64,000 nt of DNA from Nitrosospira sp. Is2 (GTDB taxonomy: Bacteria > Pseudomonadota > Gammaproteobacteria > Burkholderiales > Nitrosomonadaceae), in NCBI RefSeq assembly GCF_033095785.1, contig NZ_CP137134.1, positions 1,364,001 through 1,428,000 on the forward strand, written 5' to 3'. The translations under genes were made by a program, and so were the position numbers. The notes beneath the pieces are model-generated. The model was not told where the DNA came from, ran no database searches, and worked only from the letters and a program-made list of their open reading frames with translations. Positions 1-7,538 of this stretch are shown here, piece by piece (position 1 is the first letter of the stretch; every line of letters begins with the position of its first letter).

Positions 1-282
1 CTGTCTCGATACGGAAAAAACATCAGCCGGCGCTCGATTGCTCAGCGGCTGAAAGATCAGGCTGTGCGGCAGGGAATAAATACTAACGTTCATCCTCATG
101 TTTTGCGGCACTCGTTCGCGTCGCACCTGTTGCAATCGAGCGGCGATTTGCGGGCAGTACAGGAAATGCTTGGACATGCCAGTATCAGTACCACTCAAGT
201 TTACACCCATCTTGATTTCCAGCATTTGTCCCGGATCTATGACGCAGCCCATCCGCGCGCCAGGAAAAAGGAGAAGAGTTGA
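1..282 (+). CDS. xerC: Tyrosine recombinase XerC, C-terminal part
   Basis: The 5' end lies outside the window; the frame is open from base 1. The protein would join XerD in resolving chromosome dimers at dif by strand exchange. The visible 93 residues carry the end of the phage-integrase catalytic domain: HVLRHSFASHLL (the H-x-x-R box), the LGHASISTTQ segment with the next catalytic His, and the nucleophile Tyr in QVYTHL. The tail is short and basic. It is followed by hslV and hslU, an order I know from many betaproteobacteria, which favours XerC over XerD or a phage integrase. The paralogue assignment rests mainly on that context. Confidence 0.85.
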   Translation: MSRYGKNISRRSIAQRLKDQAVRQGINTNVHPHVLRHSFASHLLQSSGDLRAVQEMLGHASISTTQVYTHLDFQHLSRIYDAAHPRARKKEKS

Positions 283-356
283 GCGACGAGCCGGCCTCAG
301 CCTGAAGAGAAGCCCGCCCGATCATACAATTTGCAGGTTTTCAGGTAATTCAGCGT

Positions 357-362
357 TATAAT
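357..362 (+). promoter_or_regulatory. Possible -10 box for hslV
   Basis: A perfect TATAAT lies 42 bases before the hslV start. A TTGCAG at 331-336 is 20 bases upstream, longer than the ideal spacer, so the -35 is uncertain. It would let hslVU be expressed apart from xerC. No heat-shock sigma-32 consensus was recognised. Confidence 0.35.
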
Positions 363-404
363 CGCCGCTCCGATTGTAACGCGCAAAATCAACGCCACAA
401 CATC

Positions 405-926
405 ATGACAACCATTCTTTCCGTGCGACGCGGAAGTCAAGTCGCACTTGGCGGCGACGGGCAGGTAACGCTGGGAGCCGTGGTAGCCAAGGCAAGTGCT
501 CGCAAGGTACGCAGGCTGTACCACGAGAAAATTCTCGCCGGGTTCGCTGGTGGAACCGCGGACGCTTTTACCTTGTTTGAGCGTTTTGAAGGCAAACTCG
601 AAAAACATCAGGGACATCTCATGCGCTCGGCGGTAGAACTGGCGAAGGATTGGCGAACGGACCGAATTCTGCGTCGCCTGGAAGCGATGCTGGTAGTAGC
701 CGACCCGGGTGTTACGCTGATAATTACCGGGTCGGGTGATGTGATTGAACCAGAGTTCGGCCTTGCGGCCATCGGCAGTGGTGGCTCCTACGCTCATTCG
801 GCAGCGCGTGCACTTCTGGAAAACACCAGTCTGCCGGCGCTAGATGTCGTCCAGAAGTCGCTGATGATCGCAGGCGACTTGTGCATCTACACCAATCAGA
901 ACCTCGTTATCGAGGTTCTGGAGTGA
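405..926 (+). CDS. hslV: ATP-dependent protease subunit HslV
   Basis: This is the peptidase subunit of the cytoplasmic HslVU (ClpQY) protease, a proteasome-like double hexameric chamber. At 173 residues it has the normal length. After removal of Met1 it starts with Thr-Thr-Ile, giving the N-terminal Thr nucleophile of the family. The block AGFAGGTADAFTLFE and the segment AVELAKDWRTDR are the usual HslV signatures, and GSGG and ICIYTN occur near the C-terminus. The gene follows xerC and precedes hslU by 140 bases, a wider gap than usual but with no other gene in it. Confidence 0.97.
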   Translation: MTTILSVRRGSQVALGGDGQVTLGAVVAKASARKVRRLYHEKILAGFAGGTADAFTLFERFEGKLEKHQGHLMRSAVELAKDWRTDRILRRLEAMLVVADPGVTLIITGSGDVIEPEFGLAAIGSGGSYAHSAARALLENTSLPALDVVQKSLMIAGDLCIYTNQNLVIEVLE

Positions 927-1066
927 TTCCAGCTGGCTTCACTCCAGAATAAAGTAGAACACGCTCATGCACGGTGTGGTCAAGCCGGACTCGCGTGTTA
1001 TACAGTCCTTACTGCCGTCGCGCTTGCAGTTTTTTAGCAGCTCCCATTTAACAAGACCTTAATGCC

Positions 1067-2398
1067 ATGTCTCAGTTGACCCCACGGGAAATAGTCCACG
1101 AGTTGGATAAGCATATCATTGGACAAGAAGCAGCCAAGCGCTCCGTAGCCATCGCGCTCCGGAATCGCTGGCGCAGACAGCAGGTTATGGACCCGCTAAG
1201 GCAGGAAATTACTCCCAAGAATATTTTAATGATCGGACCTACCGGGGTCGGCAAGACGGAAATCGCGCGGCGTCTGGCCAAGCTCGCCGATGCGCCCTTC
1301 ATCAAGGTCGAAGCAACCAAATTTACCGAAGTGGGATACGTCGGACGGGATGTGGACTCTATCATACGGGATCTCGTCGAATCGGCAATAAAGCAATCGC
1401 GCGAGCGGGAAACGCAAAAATTGCGTGCTCGTGCTGAAGACCACGCTGAAGAGCGGATTCTCGATGTGCTACTGCCGCCAGCGAGAGAGATGGGCGCCCC
1501 GCTCGAAGTCAGTGATGGGGAGAGCACTACCCGGCAGAAGTTCCGTAAGAAATTACGTGAGGGTGAGCTGAACGATAAGGAAATAGAAATCGAGGTGGCT
1601 TCACCACATACTCACATGGAAATTTTTGCTCCTCCCGGCATGGAAGAATTAACCACGCAAATCCAGGGCATGTTCCAAAATCTGGGGGGGGAGAGAAAAA
1701 AAACACGGAAACTCAGGATTCGTGAGGCGATGAAACTCATCACCGATGAAGAAGCGTCCAAACTCGTTAATGATGAAGAATTGAAGCTTCTCGCTGTGCA
1801 AAATGTTGAGCAGAATGGGATTGTATTTCTTGATGAGATCGACAAAATAACCAGCCGCTCGGAAACTTCCGGAGCGGATGTTTCGCGCCAAGGGGTGCAG
1901 CGGGACTTGCTTCCGCTCGTGGAAGGCACCACAGTTTCAACCAAATATGGGATGATTAAGACCGATCACATCCTGTTTATCGCCAGCGGAGCATTTCATC
2001 TCGCCAAGCCTTCCGATTTGATTCCCGAATTGCAGGGTCGGTTTCCCATTCGTGTCGAACTCACGAGCCTCAGCGCAGACGATTTTGTCCAAATCCTGAC
2101 CAATACGGACGCTTGCCTCACACGCCAATATGAGGCACTCCTGGAAACGGAAGGAACCAAGCTGGAATTTACACCTGGAGCGGTACGACGTTTAGCGGAG
2201 ATCGCCTTTGCGGTCAACGAAAAAACTGAGAATATTGGCGCGAGGCGTTTGTACACGGCGATGGAGAAGCTTTTGGAAGAAGTTTCTTTTGATGCCGAAA
2301 AACATACCGGTACTACGGTGGTTATCGACGCTGAATATGTAAATACTCGCCTCGACAGCTTATCTCAAAGCGAGGATCTGGCTCGCTATGTGCTGTAA
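1067..2398 (+). CDS. hslU: ATP-dependent protease ATPase subunit HslU
   Basis: This AAA+ unfoldase feeds substrates into HslV. It has 443 residues, the normal length. Walker A GPTGVGKT is at residues 57-64. Walker B ends in Asp-Glu at about 256-257 within the segment IVFLDEIDK. Between them lies the family-specific I domain (about 110-240), and the sensor-2 GARRL motif is near 395. The C-terminus RYVL is the conserved tail that docks into HslV and activates it. The ATG at 1067 gives the canonical MSQLTPREIV start. Confidence 0.97.
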   Translation: MSQLTPREIVHELDKHIIGQEAAKRSVAIALRNRWRRQQVMDPLRQEITPKNILMIGPTGVGKTEIARRLAKLADAPFIKVEATKFTEVGYVGRDVDSIIRDLVESAIKQSRERETQKLRARAEDHAEERILDVLLPPAREMGAPLEVSDGESTTRQKFRKKLREGELNDKEIEIEVASPHTHMEIFAPPGMEELTTQIQGMFQNLGGERKKTRKLRIREAMKLITDEEASKLVNDEELKLLAVQNVEQNGIVFLDEIDKITSRSETSGADVSRQGVQRDLLPLVEGTTVSTKYGMIKTDHILFIASGAFHLAKPSDLIPELQGRFPIRVELTSLSADDFVQILTNTDACLTRQYEALLETEGTKLEFTPGAVRRLAEIAFAVNEKTENIGARRLYTAMEKLLEEVSFDAEKHTGTTVVIDAEYVNTRLDSLSQSEDLARYVL

Positions 2399-2538
2399 CG
2401 GAACAATATTTTGTTGTTCTGCCCCCGAGTAGTCACACCTGCATGTGACGTCCGCCGCCATTCTGACTTAGACGCTGCCGGCGACCCCGATTCGGCTGAA
2501 CGCCCGTTATATGGCCTCGACAGGGATTGGGAATTGAA

Positions 2539-3729
2539 CTATGCAAATTGGCCCGCAGCGTGGCCCGATGCCCAAGCCCATTGAAAATTGAATCCACCCA
2601 GGTGCCCGGTTACGTCCACCACCTCACCAATAAAGAACAGCCCGGGTACTTTTATCGCTTCCATGGTTCTGGATGAGAGTTCACGAGTATCGACCCCGCC
2701 AAGCGTTACTTCTGCCTTTCTATAACCTGCGGTGCCTTCCGGAGTGACTTGCCAGTCATGCAATTGCCCGGCGATCCGCTTCAAGCTCTTGTCATCGTAG
2801 AGATTGATCGGCTCGTCCTGTACTCCGGTAAATGCATCGATCCAGGCCTTGGCAAAACGCCGAGGCAAATGTTGCGTTAACACGTTGGATAAAAGCGCTG
2901 GCCAGTGCCTGTGGTCGAACAACCAGGTTTTTGCGTCAATATCGGGCAACAAGTTGATATGGATGGGGAGTCCCTGCCGCCAGTAGCTGGAAATCTGCAA
3001 TATCGCCGGACCGCTCATACCGCGGTGCGTAATTAACAAGTTTTCCCGGAAACGGCCGCCGTTACAACTTATCTCGGCGTCAAGGGCAATTCCAGCGAGG
3101 TTTGACAACTGGGTGAGCTGTTCTCCCGAAAAAATCAGAGGCACCAGGCCCGCCCGCAGCGGCATGACGTTGATCCTGAATTGCTCTGCGATGCGATAGC
3201 CAAAAGAACTTGAGCCGATTTGGGGAATGGAAAGGCCGCCAGTCGCGATCACCAGTGAATCGGTCGTCAAGTCGCCAATGTCTGTTTCGAGCATGAAACC
3301 GGGGGTGCCAGCGCTGAGTCGGGTTACATTCGTAACTCGACACGGCATTTGCCATTGCACTCCCGCCTCGTCGCACTCATGCCGAAGCAACTCAATGATT
3401 TGCTGGGAACTGTCGTCGCAAAATAATTGCCCGAACTTCTTTTCGTGATAGCGAATGTTATGCTTATCTACGAGCGCAATAAAATGCTCGGGGGTGAAGC
3501 GTGCCAGTGCCGAGCGGCAGAAATGCGGATTGTGTGAAAGAAAATTTTCTGGTGCTGCAGTGCGATTGGTAAAATTACACCGACCCCCACCAGAGATACG
3601 AATTTTTTCCGCAAGCCTGGTCGCATGGTCAAGTAATAACACTGAACGACCCCGCTTTCCCGCTTCAATCGCGCACATCATTCCCGCCGCGCCCGCGCCT
3701 ATCACTACCACGTCTTTTTTCAAGGGCAT
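2539..3729 (-). CDS. HI0933/YhiN-family flavoprotein (NAD(P)/FAD-dependent oxidoreductase)
   Basis: A 396-residue protein of the HI0933-like family (E. coli YhiN, clostridial BaiN). The FAD-binding GAGAAGMMCA dinucleotide motif is at residues 11-20, the family box RISGGGRCNFTN near 44-55, and the closing FAD motif GHLGGFNFQWAWASG is near the C-terminus. The family is cytosolic and its physiological reaction is poorly defined; some members reduce bile-acid intermediates, which cannot be transferred here. It lies 33 bases downstream of the methyltransferase gene on the same strand, so it may be the last gene of that transcription unit, though its family gives no link to metallophore synthesis. 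Confidence 0.9.
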   Translation of the reverse strand: MPLKKDVVVIGAGAAGMMCAIEAGKRGRSVLLLDHATRLAEKIRISGGGRCNFTNRTAAPENFLSHNPHFCRSALARFTPEHFIALVDKHNIRYHEKKFGQLFCDDSSQQIIELLRHECDEAGVQWQMPCRVTNVTRLSAGTPGFMLETDIGDLTTDSLVIATGGLSIPQIGSSSFGYRIAEQFRINVMPLRAGLVPLIFSGEQLTQLSNLAGIALDAEISCNGGRFRENLLITHRGMSGPAILQISSYWRQGLPIHINLLPDIDAKTWLFDHRHWPALLSNVLTQHLPRRFAKAWIDAFTGVQDEPINLYDDKSLKRIAGQLHDWQVTPEGTAGYRKAEVTLGGVDTRELSSRTMEAIKVPGLFFIGEVVDVTGHLGGFNFQWAWASGHAAGQFA

Positions 3730-3762
3730 GTCACATTTGTTTGCACCGGTGCTTGCCCCGCT

Positions 3763-4398
3763 TTATAGAGCCGCTTTGCGCCATATGCTGGCAAGCCATG
3801 GCTGCCGTTCGCGCGGAAGCCCCTCAGGTCGATAGTAATGGGATAGTTCGACAAATCCTGCATCGCCCATGAAGCGTCTCCAGCCCTCGATGTTGTGGTA
3901 CATGCCGTAACGCCCCTGGTTCCAATATTCCTCGTTACTCCCTCGGGGATTGGAGCTGAATAACACGCCCCCCGGCTTCAATGTGACCCACAGTTCCTTT
4001 AATACACGTGGCAATTCGCGACCGGGAACATGAAACAGGGAAGCATTGGCGAATATTCCGTCGAAATACTCGGGCGGTAGAAAGAGCCGAAGAAAATCCT
4101 GATGCCAGACTTCGCAGCCGCTATAGCTGCGAGCCATCCCGACAAAACGTATGGCACCCTCCAACCCCACTGCGATATGGCCAAGTTCTGTAAAAGCTTT
4201 CAGGTCACGGCCCGGACCGCAGCCTAAATCCAGTATGGTGCGGGGCGAGCCGGGCTTGATGTGCTGCAGGAATGTCTTGATATTCTGACTGACGTCATGA
4301 TCTTTCGTGCCCGCCCAGAATGCGTCCGCACGTTCGTTGTACCGAGCCAGTGTTAGCTCGGAAATTTCTCCAAGGTCCTGCAAATCGGTGTTCATCAA
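3763..4398 (-). CDS. Class I SAM-dependent methyltransferase
   Basis: A 211-residue protein with a Rossmann methyltransferase fold. Motif I ILDLGCGPGRDL is at about residues 55-66, followed by a conserved Glu/Asp region and the FDGIFANASLFHV segment (motif IV). A proline-rich post-II region and the SNPRGSNEEYW stretch follow. No substrate can be named. It sits 37 bases downstream of the DUF2063 gene on the same strand and probably belongs to the same operon as the MNIO enzyme and its EGKCG peptide, so it is a candidate extra tailoring enzyme for that peptide. That role is inferred from position alone. Confidence 0.85.
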   Translation of the reverse strand: MMNTDLQDLGEISELTLARYNERADAFWAGTKDHDVSQNIKTFLQHIKPGSPRTILDLGCGPGRDLKAFTELGHIAVGLEGAIRFVGMARSYSGCEVWHQDFLRLFLPPEYFDGIFANASLFHVPGRELPRVLKELWVTLKPGGVLFSSNPRGSNEEYWNQGRYGMYHNIEGWRRFMGDAGFVELSHYYRPEGLPRERQPWLASIWRKAAL

Positions 4399-4435
4399 AA
4401 CGTTTTCACCCCGTCCTCCTGTCCGGCAGCTTTAC

Positions 4436-5239
4436 TTAATCAGGGTTGTCCCAGTTTTCCGGGGGTGCCCCAAGGAGCGAAATCACTGGCTTCATTACCC
4501 CCAGTAGTGCGCCGCGTGCCTGCAGGTCATGCATAATGTCCAGTCCACCCTTTATTACTAGCTGCGGCAAGGGATGGTTGCTTTCTTCAGCGACTATTTC
4601 AAGCGCTGCTTGACCGCTGTATTCGCCAGATTCAAGCAGGTTAATCAGGCGCGCAGTATAGGCGTTTATCTCGGTAAATTGCACTTCGTCGGACGGGCCG
4701 CGAAATACCAGCAAGTGGGTCGCTGCGGGTTGAACTTCACCTTGACCGATACGGTGCACCGGCCAGCGATAACTCAGGTTGGCAAGCACCGGATTTAGTA
4801 CGGGGCGATGGAGCAACAAGTCGCCTTCGGGTTCAATCGCCTCCCAGTCCGGGACTCGGCTCGATATGGAAAGCACCAGTTCAATCCACTCATAGTGCGC
4901 GAGTTCCAGCAAGAACGGCGGGTAAGTAGCGGGTACGGCCTCCTCAGTTTGAAGGAATTGGATAAACTCATCCGGAATCTGACGGAAGAAAGGCGAGCGG
5001 CTGCCATGGGTGGCCAGAAAGCTTCTTACGAGACGCGTCCACTGCTGCGCCCCCAGCACCTCTCTGAGGACCGGAAAGCATGGCAGAAGAAAACTTTCGA
5101 GGTTGTTGTATACAAGTCTCGTGTAGACCGCCATGCGATGCGTCTCAACGCCAACGGGACAGGGGCTAGAGTACGGATCGCGGAGATGGGCGGCGAATGC
5201 ATACTGGAAGCGTTGAAACTTAGGAAGAGGCGACGACAT
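4436..5239 (-). CDS. DUF2063 protein (HvfC/BufC-like partner of the MNIO enzyme)
   Basis: A 267-residue protein matching the DUF2063 family, annotated elsewhere as putative DNA-binding but shown to act as the partner protein of MNIO (DUF692) enzymes in RiPP metallophore pathways. The helical N-terminal part starts FQRFQYAFAAHLRDP and continues with R-L-V-Y-N-N-L and the FLATHGSRSPFFRQIPDEF block typical of the family. The C-terminal half (about 140-267) is the mixed alpha/beta part thought to present the precursor peptide. The start overlaps the end of the MNIO gene by 20 bases, indicating translational coupling. Confidence 0.88.
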   Translation of the reverse strand: MSSPLPKFQRFQYAFAAHLRDPYSSPCPVGVETHRMAVYTRLVYNNLESFLLPCFPVLREVLGAQQWTRLVRSFLATHGSRSPFFRQIPDEFIQFLQTEEAVPATYPPFLLELAHYEWIELVLSISSRVPDWEAIEPEGDLLLHRPVLNPVLANLSYRWPVHRIGQGEVQPAATHLLVFRGPSDEVQFTEINAYTARLINLLESGEYSGQAALEIVAEESNHPLPQLVIKGGLDIMHDLQARGALLGVMKPVISLLGAPPENWDNPD

Positions 5240-6074
5240 GGCCTTGATTGGCGTGTTGTCTTTGGGTGACCTCTATGCGTTGGATTTCCCGCACCAGCTC
5301 ATCAAGAGGGGGAATATTGAAGTCGCGCTCCAGCAACGTGGGCCGTATGCCATGGATCTCATAGGTTTGATCCAATAATGTCCATACGGAATCAATGACA
5401 TTCGCTCCATGAGTATCAATGATCAAATTCTCGCCTTCATGATGATGGCCCGCGATATGCATATAAACGATACGCTCCGCCGGCATGGCTCGGATAAATT
5501 CGACGGGATCGTAGCCGTGATTAACACTGTTGACGTAGACATTATTGACGTCGAGATGCAGGTCACAATCCGCTTCGGTCAGTACCGCACGAACAAAATC
5601 CATTTCGCTCATATCCGCAACAGGAGCCTGCACGTAGTACGAAGCATTTTCCAGCGCGATGCGGCGCTCCAGAATATCCTGAACCTGACGTACACGCGCA
5701 GCAACATATTTTACGGCTTCTTCGGTAAACGGTATTGGAAGTAGATCGTACAGGTAGCCGCTGTCGTCAGAACAATAGGAGAGATGTTCTGTATATAAAA
5801 CAATTCCGTGCTGATCCAGGAACTGACGAATCGAATGCAACAGGGTTACGTTCAGCGGCGCAGAGCCGCCAATCGAGAGGGAGAGACCATGGCAAACAAA
5901 TGGATAGCTCTCAGTGAAACTGCGCAAATCACGCCCATGCCTTCCGCCAAGACCGATCCAGTTTTCGGGGGCGACCTCGAAAAAATCGATGACGGCTGGG
6001 ACATGACTCTTCAGCGCAGGAATCAATTCCTGCCGAAAACCCAGCCCCACGCTGGAGACACCTAGGGGCTCCAT
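5220..6074 (-). CDS. MNIO (DUF692) family multinuclear iron oxidase, HvfB/BufB-like
   Basis: A 284-residue TIM-barrel enzyme of the DUF692/MNIO family, which uses a multinuclear non-haem iron site to oxidise cysteine residues of precursor peptides (for example to oxazolone/thioamide groups). Visible metal-binding motifs include FFEVAPENW (residues 31-39), VCHGLSLSIGG, TEHLSY, LENASYY, LHLDVNNVYVN, YMHIAGHHHEG and LLERDFNIP, giving the expected His/Asp/Asn/Glu set. The gene is 11 bases downstream of the EGKCG precursor gene and overlaps the DUF2063 gene. The neighbour peptide carries the EGKCG core that such enzymes modify in HvfA-type systems. Confidence 0.94.
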   Translation of the reverse strand: MEPLGVSSVGLGFRQELIPALKSHVPAVIDFFEVAPENWIGLGGRHGRDLRSFTESYPFVCHGLSLSIGGSAPLNVTLLHSIRQFLDQHGIVLYTEHLSYCSDDSGYLYDLLPIPFTEEAVKYVAARVRQVQDILERRIALENASYYVQAPVADMSEMDFVRAVLTEADCDLHLDVNNVYVNSVNHGYDPVEFIRAMPAERIVYMHIAGHHHEGENLIIDTHGANVIDSVWTLLDQTYEIHGIRPTLLERDFNIPPLDELVREIQRIEVTQRQHANQGHVVASS

Positions 6075-6085
6075 TGCGCCACGAG

Positions 6086-6502
6086 TTACTTCTTCATCGG
6101 AGCGGGTGAACCGGGGTTCGACTTTCCCCCCCCGAAATTATCGGCTTCGGTTTTGTCGACAGAACCATCGTGATTGGCATCAATCTGGTCGAAGATGATC
6201 TCGTGATGCTTCAGAAATTCCTCTTTAGTGACCTTTCCGTCCTTGTTTGTGTCCGCCAGCGACATGCCGCATTTTCCCTCTCCCGCTTTTGCGCCCATGC
6301 CCCCTTTTGCGCCCATGCCGTATTTGCCGGGATCGGCCCGATCAGCATAGGCTATCATATAGCCCTTGTCTAAGGACTGCAGGGCAAACGGATTATTGGC
6401 GGTTGCCGCATCATCAGCCGCATTGACGACGAAAGCCGCACCCAGGCTGGTGGCAAAGACGGACCCAACCGCGATTGAGATCATAGATTTATAGTGGCGC
6501 AC
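6086..6502 (-). CDS. Candidate RiPP metallophore precursor: signal peptide, one EGKCG core, two EF-hands
   Basis: A 138-residue exported protein with a GTG start (GAGGAG ribosome site eight bases upstream). Residues 1-28 form a Sec signal peptide. Residues 40-58 match the linker that precedes EGKCG cores in HvfA-like peptides. A degenerate GMGAK/GGMGAK run leads to a single EGKCG at 75-79 holding the only Cys (C78). Two canonical EF-hand loops follow: D84-N86-D88-K90-T92-E95 and D108-N110-D112-S114-D116-E119. A Gly/Pro/Lys tail ends the protein. The next two genes are the MNIO enzyme and DUF2063 partner, so C78 is the likely modification site. Plain periplasmic Ca-binding protein is the alternative. 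Confidence 0.85.
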   Translation of the reverse strand: MRHYKSMISIAVGSVFATSLGAAFVVNAADDAATANNPFALQSLDKGYMIAYADRADPGKYGMGAKGGMGAKAGEGKCGMSLADTNKDGKVTKEEFLKHHEIIFDQIDANHDGSVDKTEADNFGGGKSNPGSPAPMKK

Positions 6503-6536
6503 GGTACGTTCTCCTCAACTGTGGAAAAAATATTAT

Positions 6537-6552
6537 GTCACAATTTGGTGAC
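6537..6552 (-). promoter_or_regulatory. Inverted repeat upstream of the EGKCG precursor gene
   Basis: A GTCAC-N6-GTGAC dyad lies 35 bases before the GTG start of the precursor gene, where an operator would be expected. On the minus strand a CATAAT hexamer partly overlaps its downstream half and could serve as the -10. No named regulator consensus was recognised. Confidence 0.35.
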
Positions 6553-6912
6553 GGCGGGACGATTCATGGCACGTCGAAAAGCGGACCACGGCATTCGTTA
6601 ACTGGAACAACATTGCCTAAATCGGTGCACTCAAATCATTTAATAAAGACGGGCATTTATTTTTATTGAGGGGGTATTCAAGCGGTAAGAATTCTGCAAG
6701 AATTCGTGCTGCCTTGTCCGGATGGCATGCAAATGAGTTGACAGAAGTTCTGGAAATTCTTATATATGAGCACAACATCAACCCAGCCTTTATGGAGTTA
6801 GCTAACATCCGAGTTAAGCCGGCATTTTTATTTAGGGCCTTTGAATGCAGAAGGATGATGATGTCCCACACTTTTTATCAATGGGTCAAAAAGAACCACA
6901 GATCAGTTACTG

Positions 6913-6918
6913 TATAAT
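6913..6918 (+). promoter_or_regulatory. dksA: Probable -10 box of dksA
   Basis: A perfect TATAAT preceded directly by TG lies 51 bases upstream of the dksA ATG. No good -35 hexamer is visible at the right spacing, so the box is supported only by its own match and position. Confidence 0.45.
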
Positions 6919-6968
6919 CAGTTTTTTTTGGCGTCATCTGTAACGGAATTGGAAGAGGAATACTAAAC

Positions 6969-7391
6969 ATGCCGCAAGAACTGTATAAGCAAACCGCCCC
7001 GTATAAGCCGAAGAAAGGGGAAAATTACATGAGCCCAAAGCAGCTCATGCATTTTCGCAATATACTGGAAGGGATTAAAGTCGAGTTGGGCCAGGACATA
7101 GATCGCACGGTGCACACCATGCAAGATGAGGCCACCATTTTTGCGGATCCTAATGATCGCGCCAGCCAGGAGTCGGATATGGCGTTGGAATTACGCAACC
7201 GCGACCGCGAGCGCAAGCTGATCAAGAAGATTGATGAGACTATTGCAAAAATCGATACTGGCGATTATGGCTATTGCGAAAGTTGCGGCATCGAAATCGG
7301 CCTGAAACGCCTGGAGGCCCGTCCCACAGCTACCCTTTGCATAGATTGCAAGACACTCGACGAGATAAGAGAAAAGCAGGTCGCTAAATAA
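6969..7391 (+). CDS. dksA: RNA polymerase-binding transcription factor DksA
   Basis: A 140-residue DksA. It binds the secondary channel of RNA polymerase and works with ppGpp on stringent promoters. The N-terminal PYKPKKGENYM matches the usual start. The coiled-coil tip region contains the acidic DPNDRASQESD segment (family equivalent D-x-x-D-A). A four-Cys zinc finger is formed by C103, C106, C124 and C127. The ATG at 6969 has an AGAGGA ribosome site; a second ATG at 7029 also has an AAGGGG site but would cut off conserved residues. The gene is convergent with pnp. Confidence 0.95.
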   Translation: MPQELYKQTAPYKPKKGENYMSPKQLMHFRNILEGIKVELGQDIDRTVHTMQDEATIFADPNDRASQESDMALELRNRDRERKLIKKIDETIAKIDTGDYGYCESCGIEIGLKRLEARPTATLCIDCKTLDEIREKQVAK

Positions 7392-7439
7392 CCTACTGTC
7401 TTTTTTTAGGTGATCCTGACGGATCACCTTCATTTATAT

Positions 7440-7472
7440 GCCCCGGCCTTTCATTGGGGCTTTTGCTTTTTT
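7440..7472 (+). terminator. Rho-independent terminator after dksA
   Basis: A GCCCC/GGGGC stem (7440-7444 with 7456-7460, loop of 11) is followed by TTTTGCTTTTTT. A perfect 9-base hairpin (7408-7416 with 7421-7429, loop TGAC) sits just upstream without a T-tract after it and may help to stop the opposing pnp transcript. Confidence 0.7.
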
Positions 7473-7538
7473 GGCTGACAAAGTCTTAGGGATTTACTTG
7501 GCTGCAAGGCCCTCTGTTCGAGTTCGTATCATCTGCGG

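Larger units (their letters stand above)
6503..6968. other. Intergenic region between the precursor gene and dksA (divergent promoters)
   Basis: This 466-base AT-rich region separates two divergent genes. Besides the dyad at 6537-6552 and the -10 box at 6913-6918, it holds two overlapping small open frames on opposite strands (83-84 codons). Neither has a convincing ribosome site or any recognisable domain, and they mirror each other, so I do not call them genes. Confidence 0.5.

Noticed and set aside
6617..6917. Two overlapping small open frames on opposite strands
   Set aside because: They mirror each other, lack ribosome sites and show no similarity to known small proteins; the region is better explained as promoters.
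7408..7429. Perfect 9-base hairpin after dksA as the main terminator
   Set aside because: The T-run lies before rather than after the stem on the plus strand, and no T-tract follows on the minus strand; the hairpin at 7440-7460 fits better.
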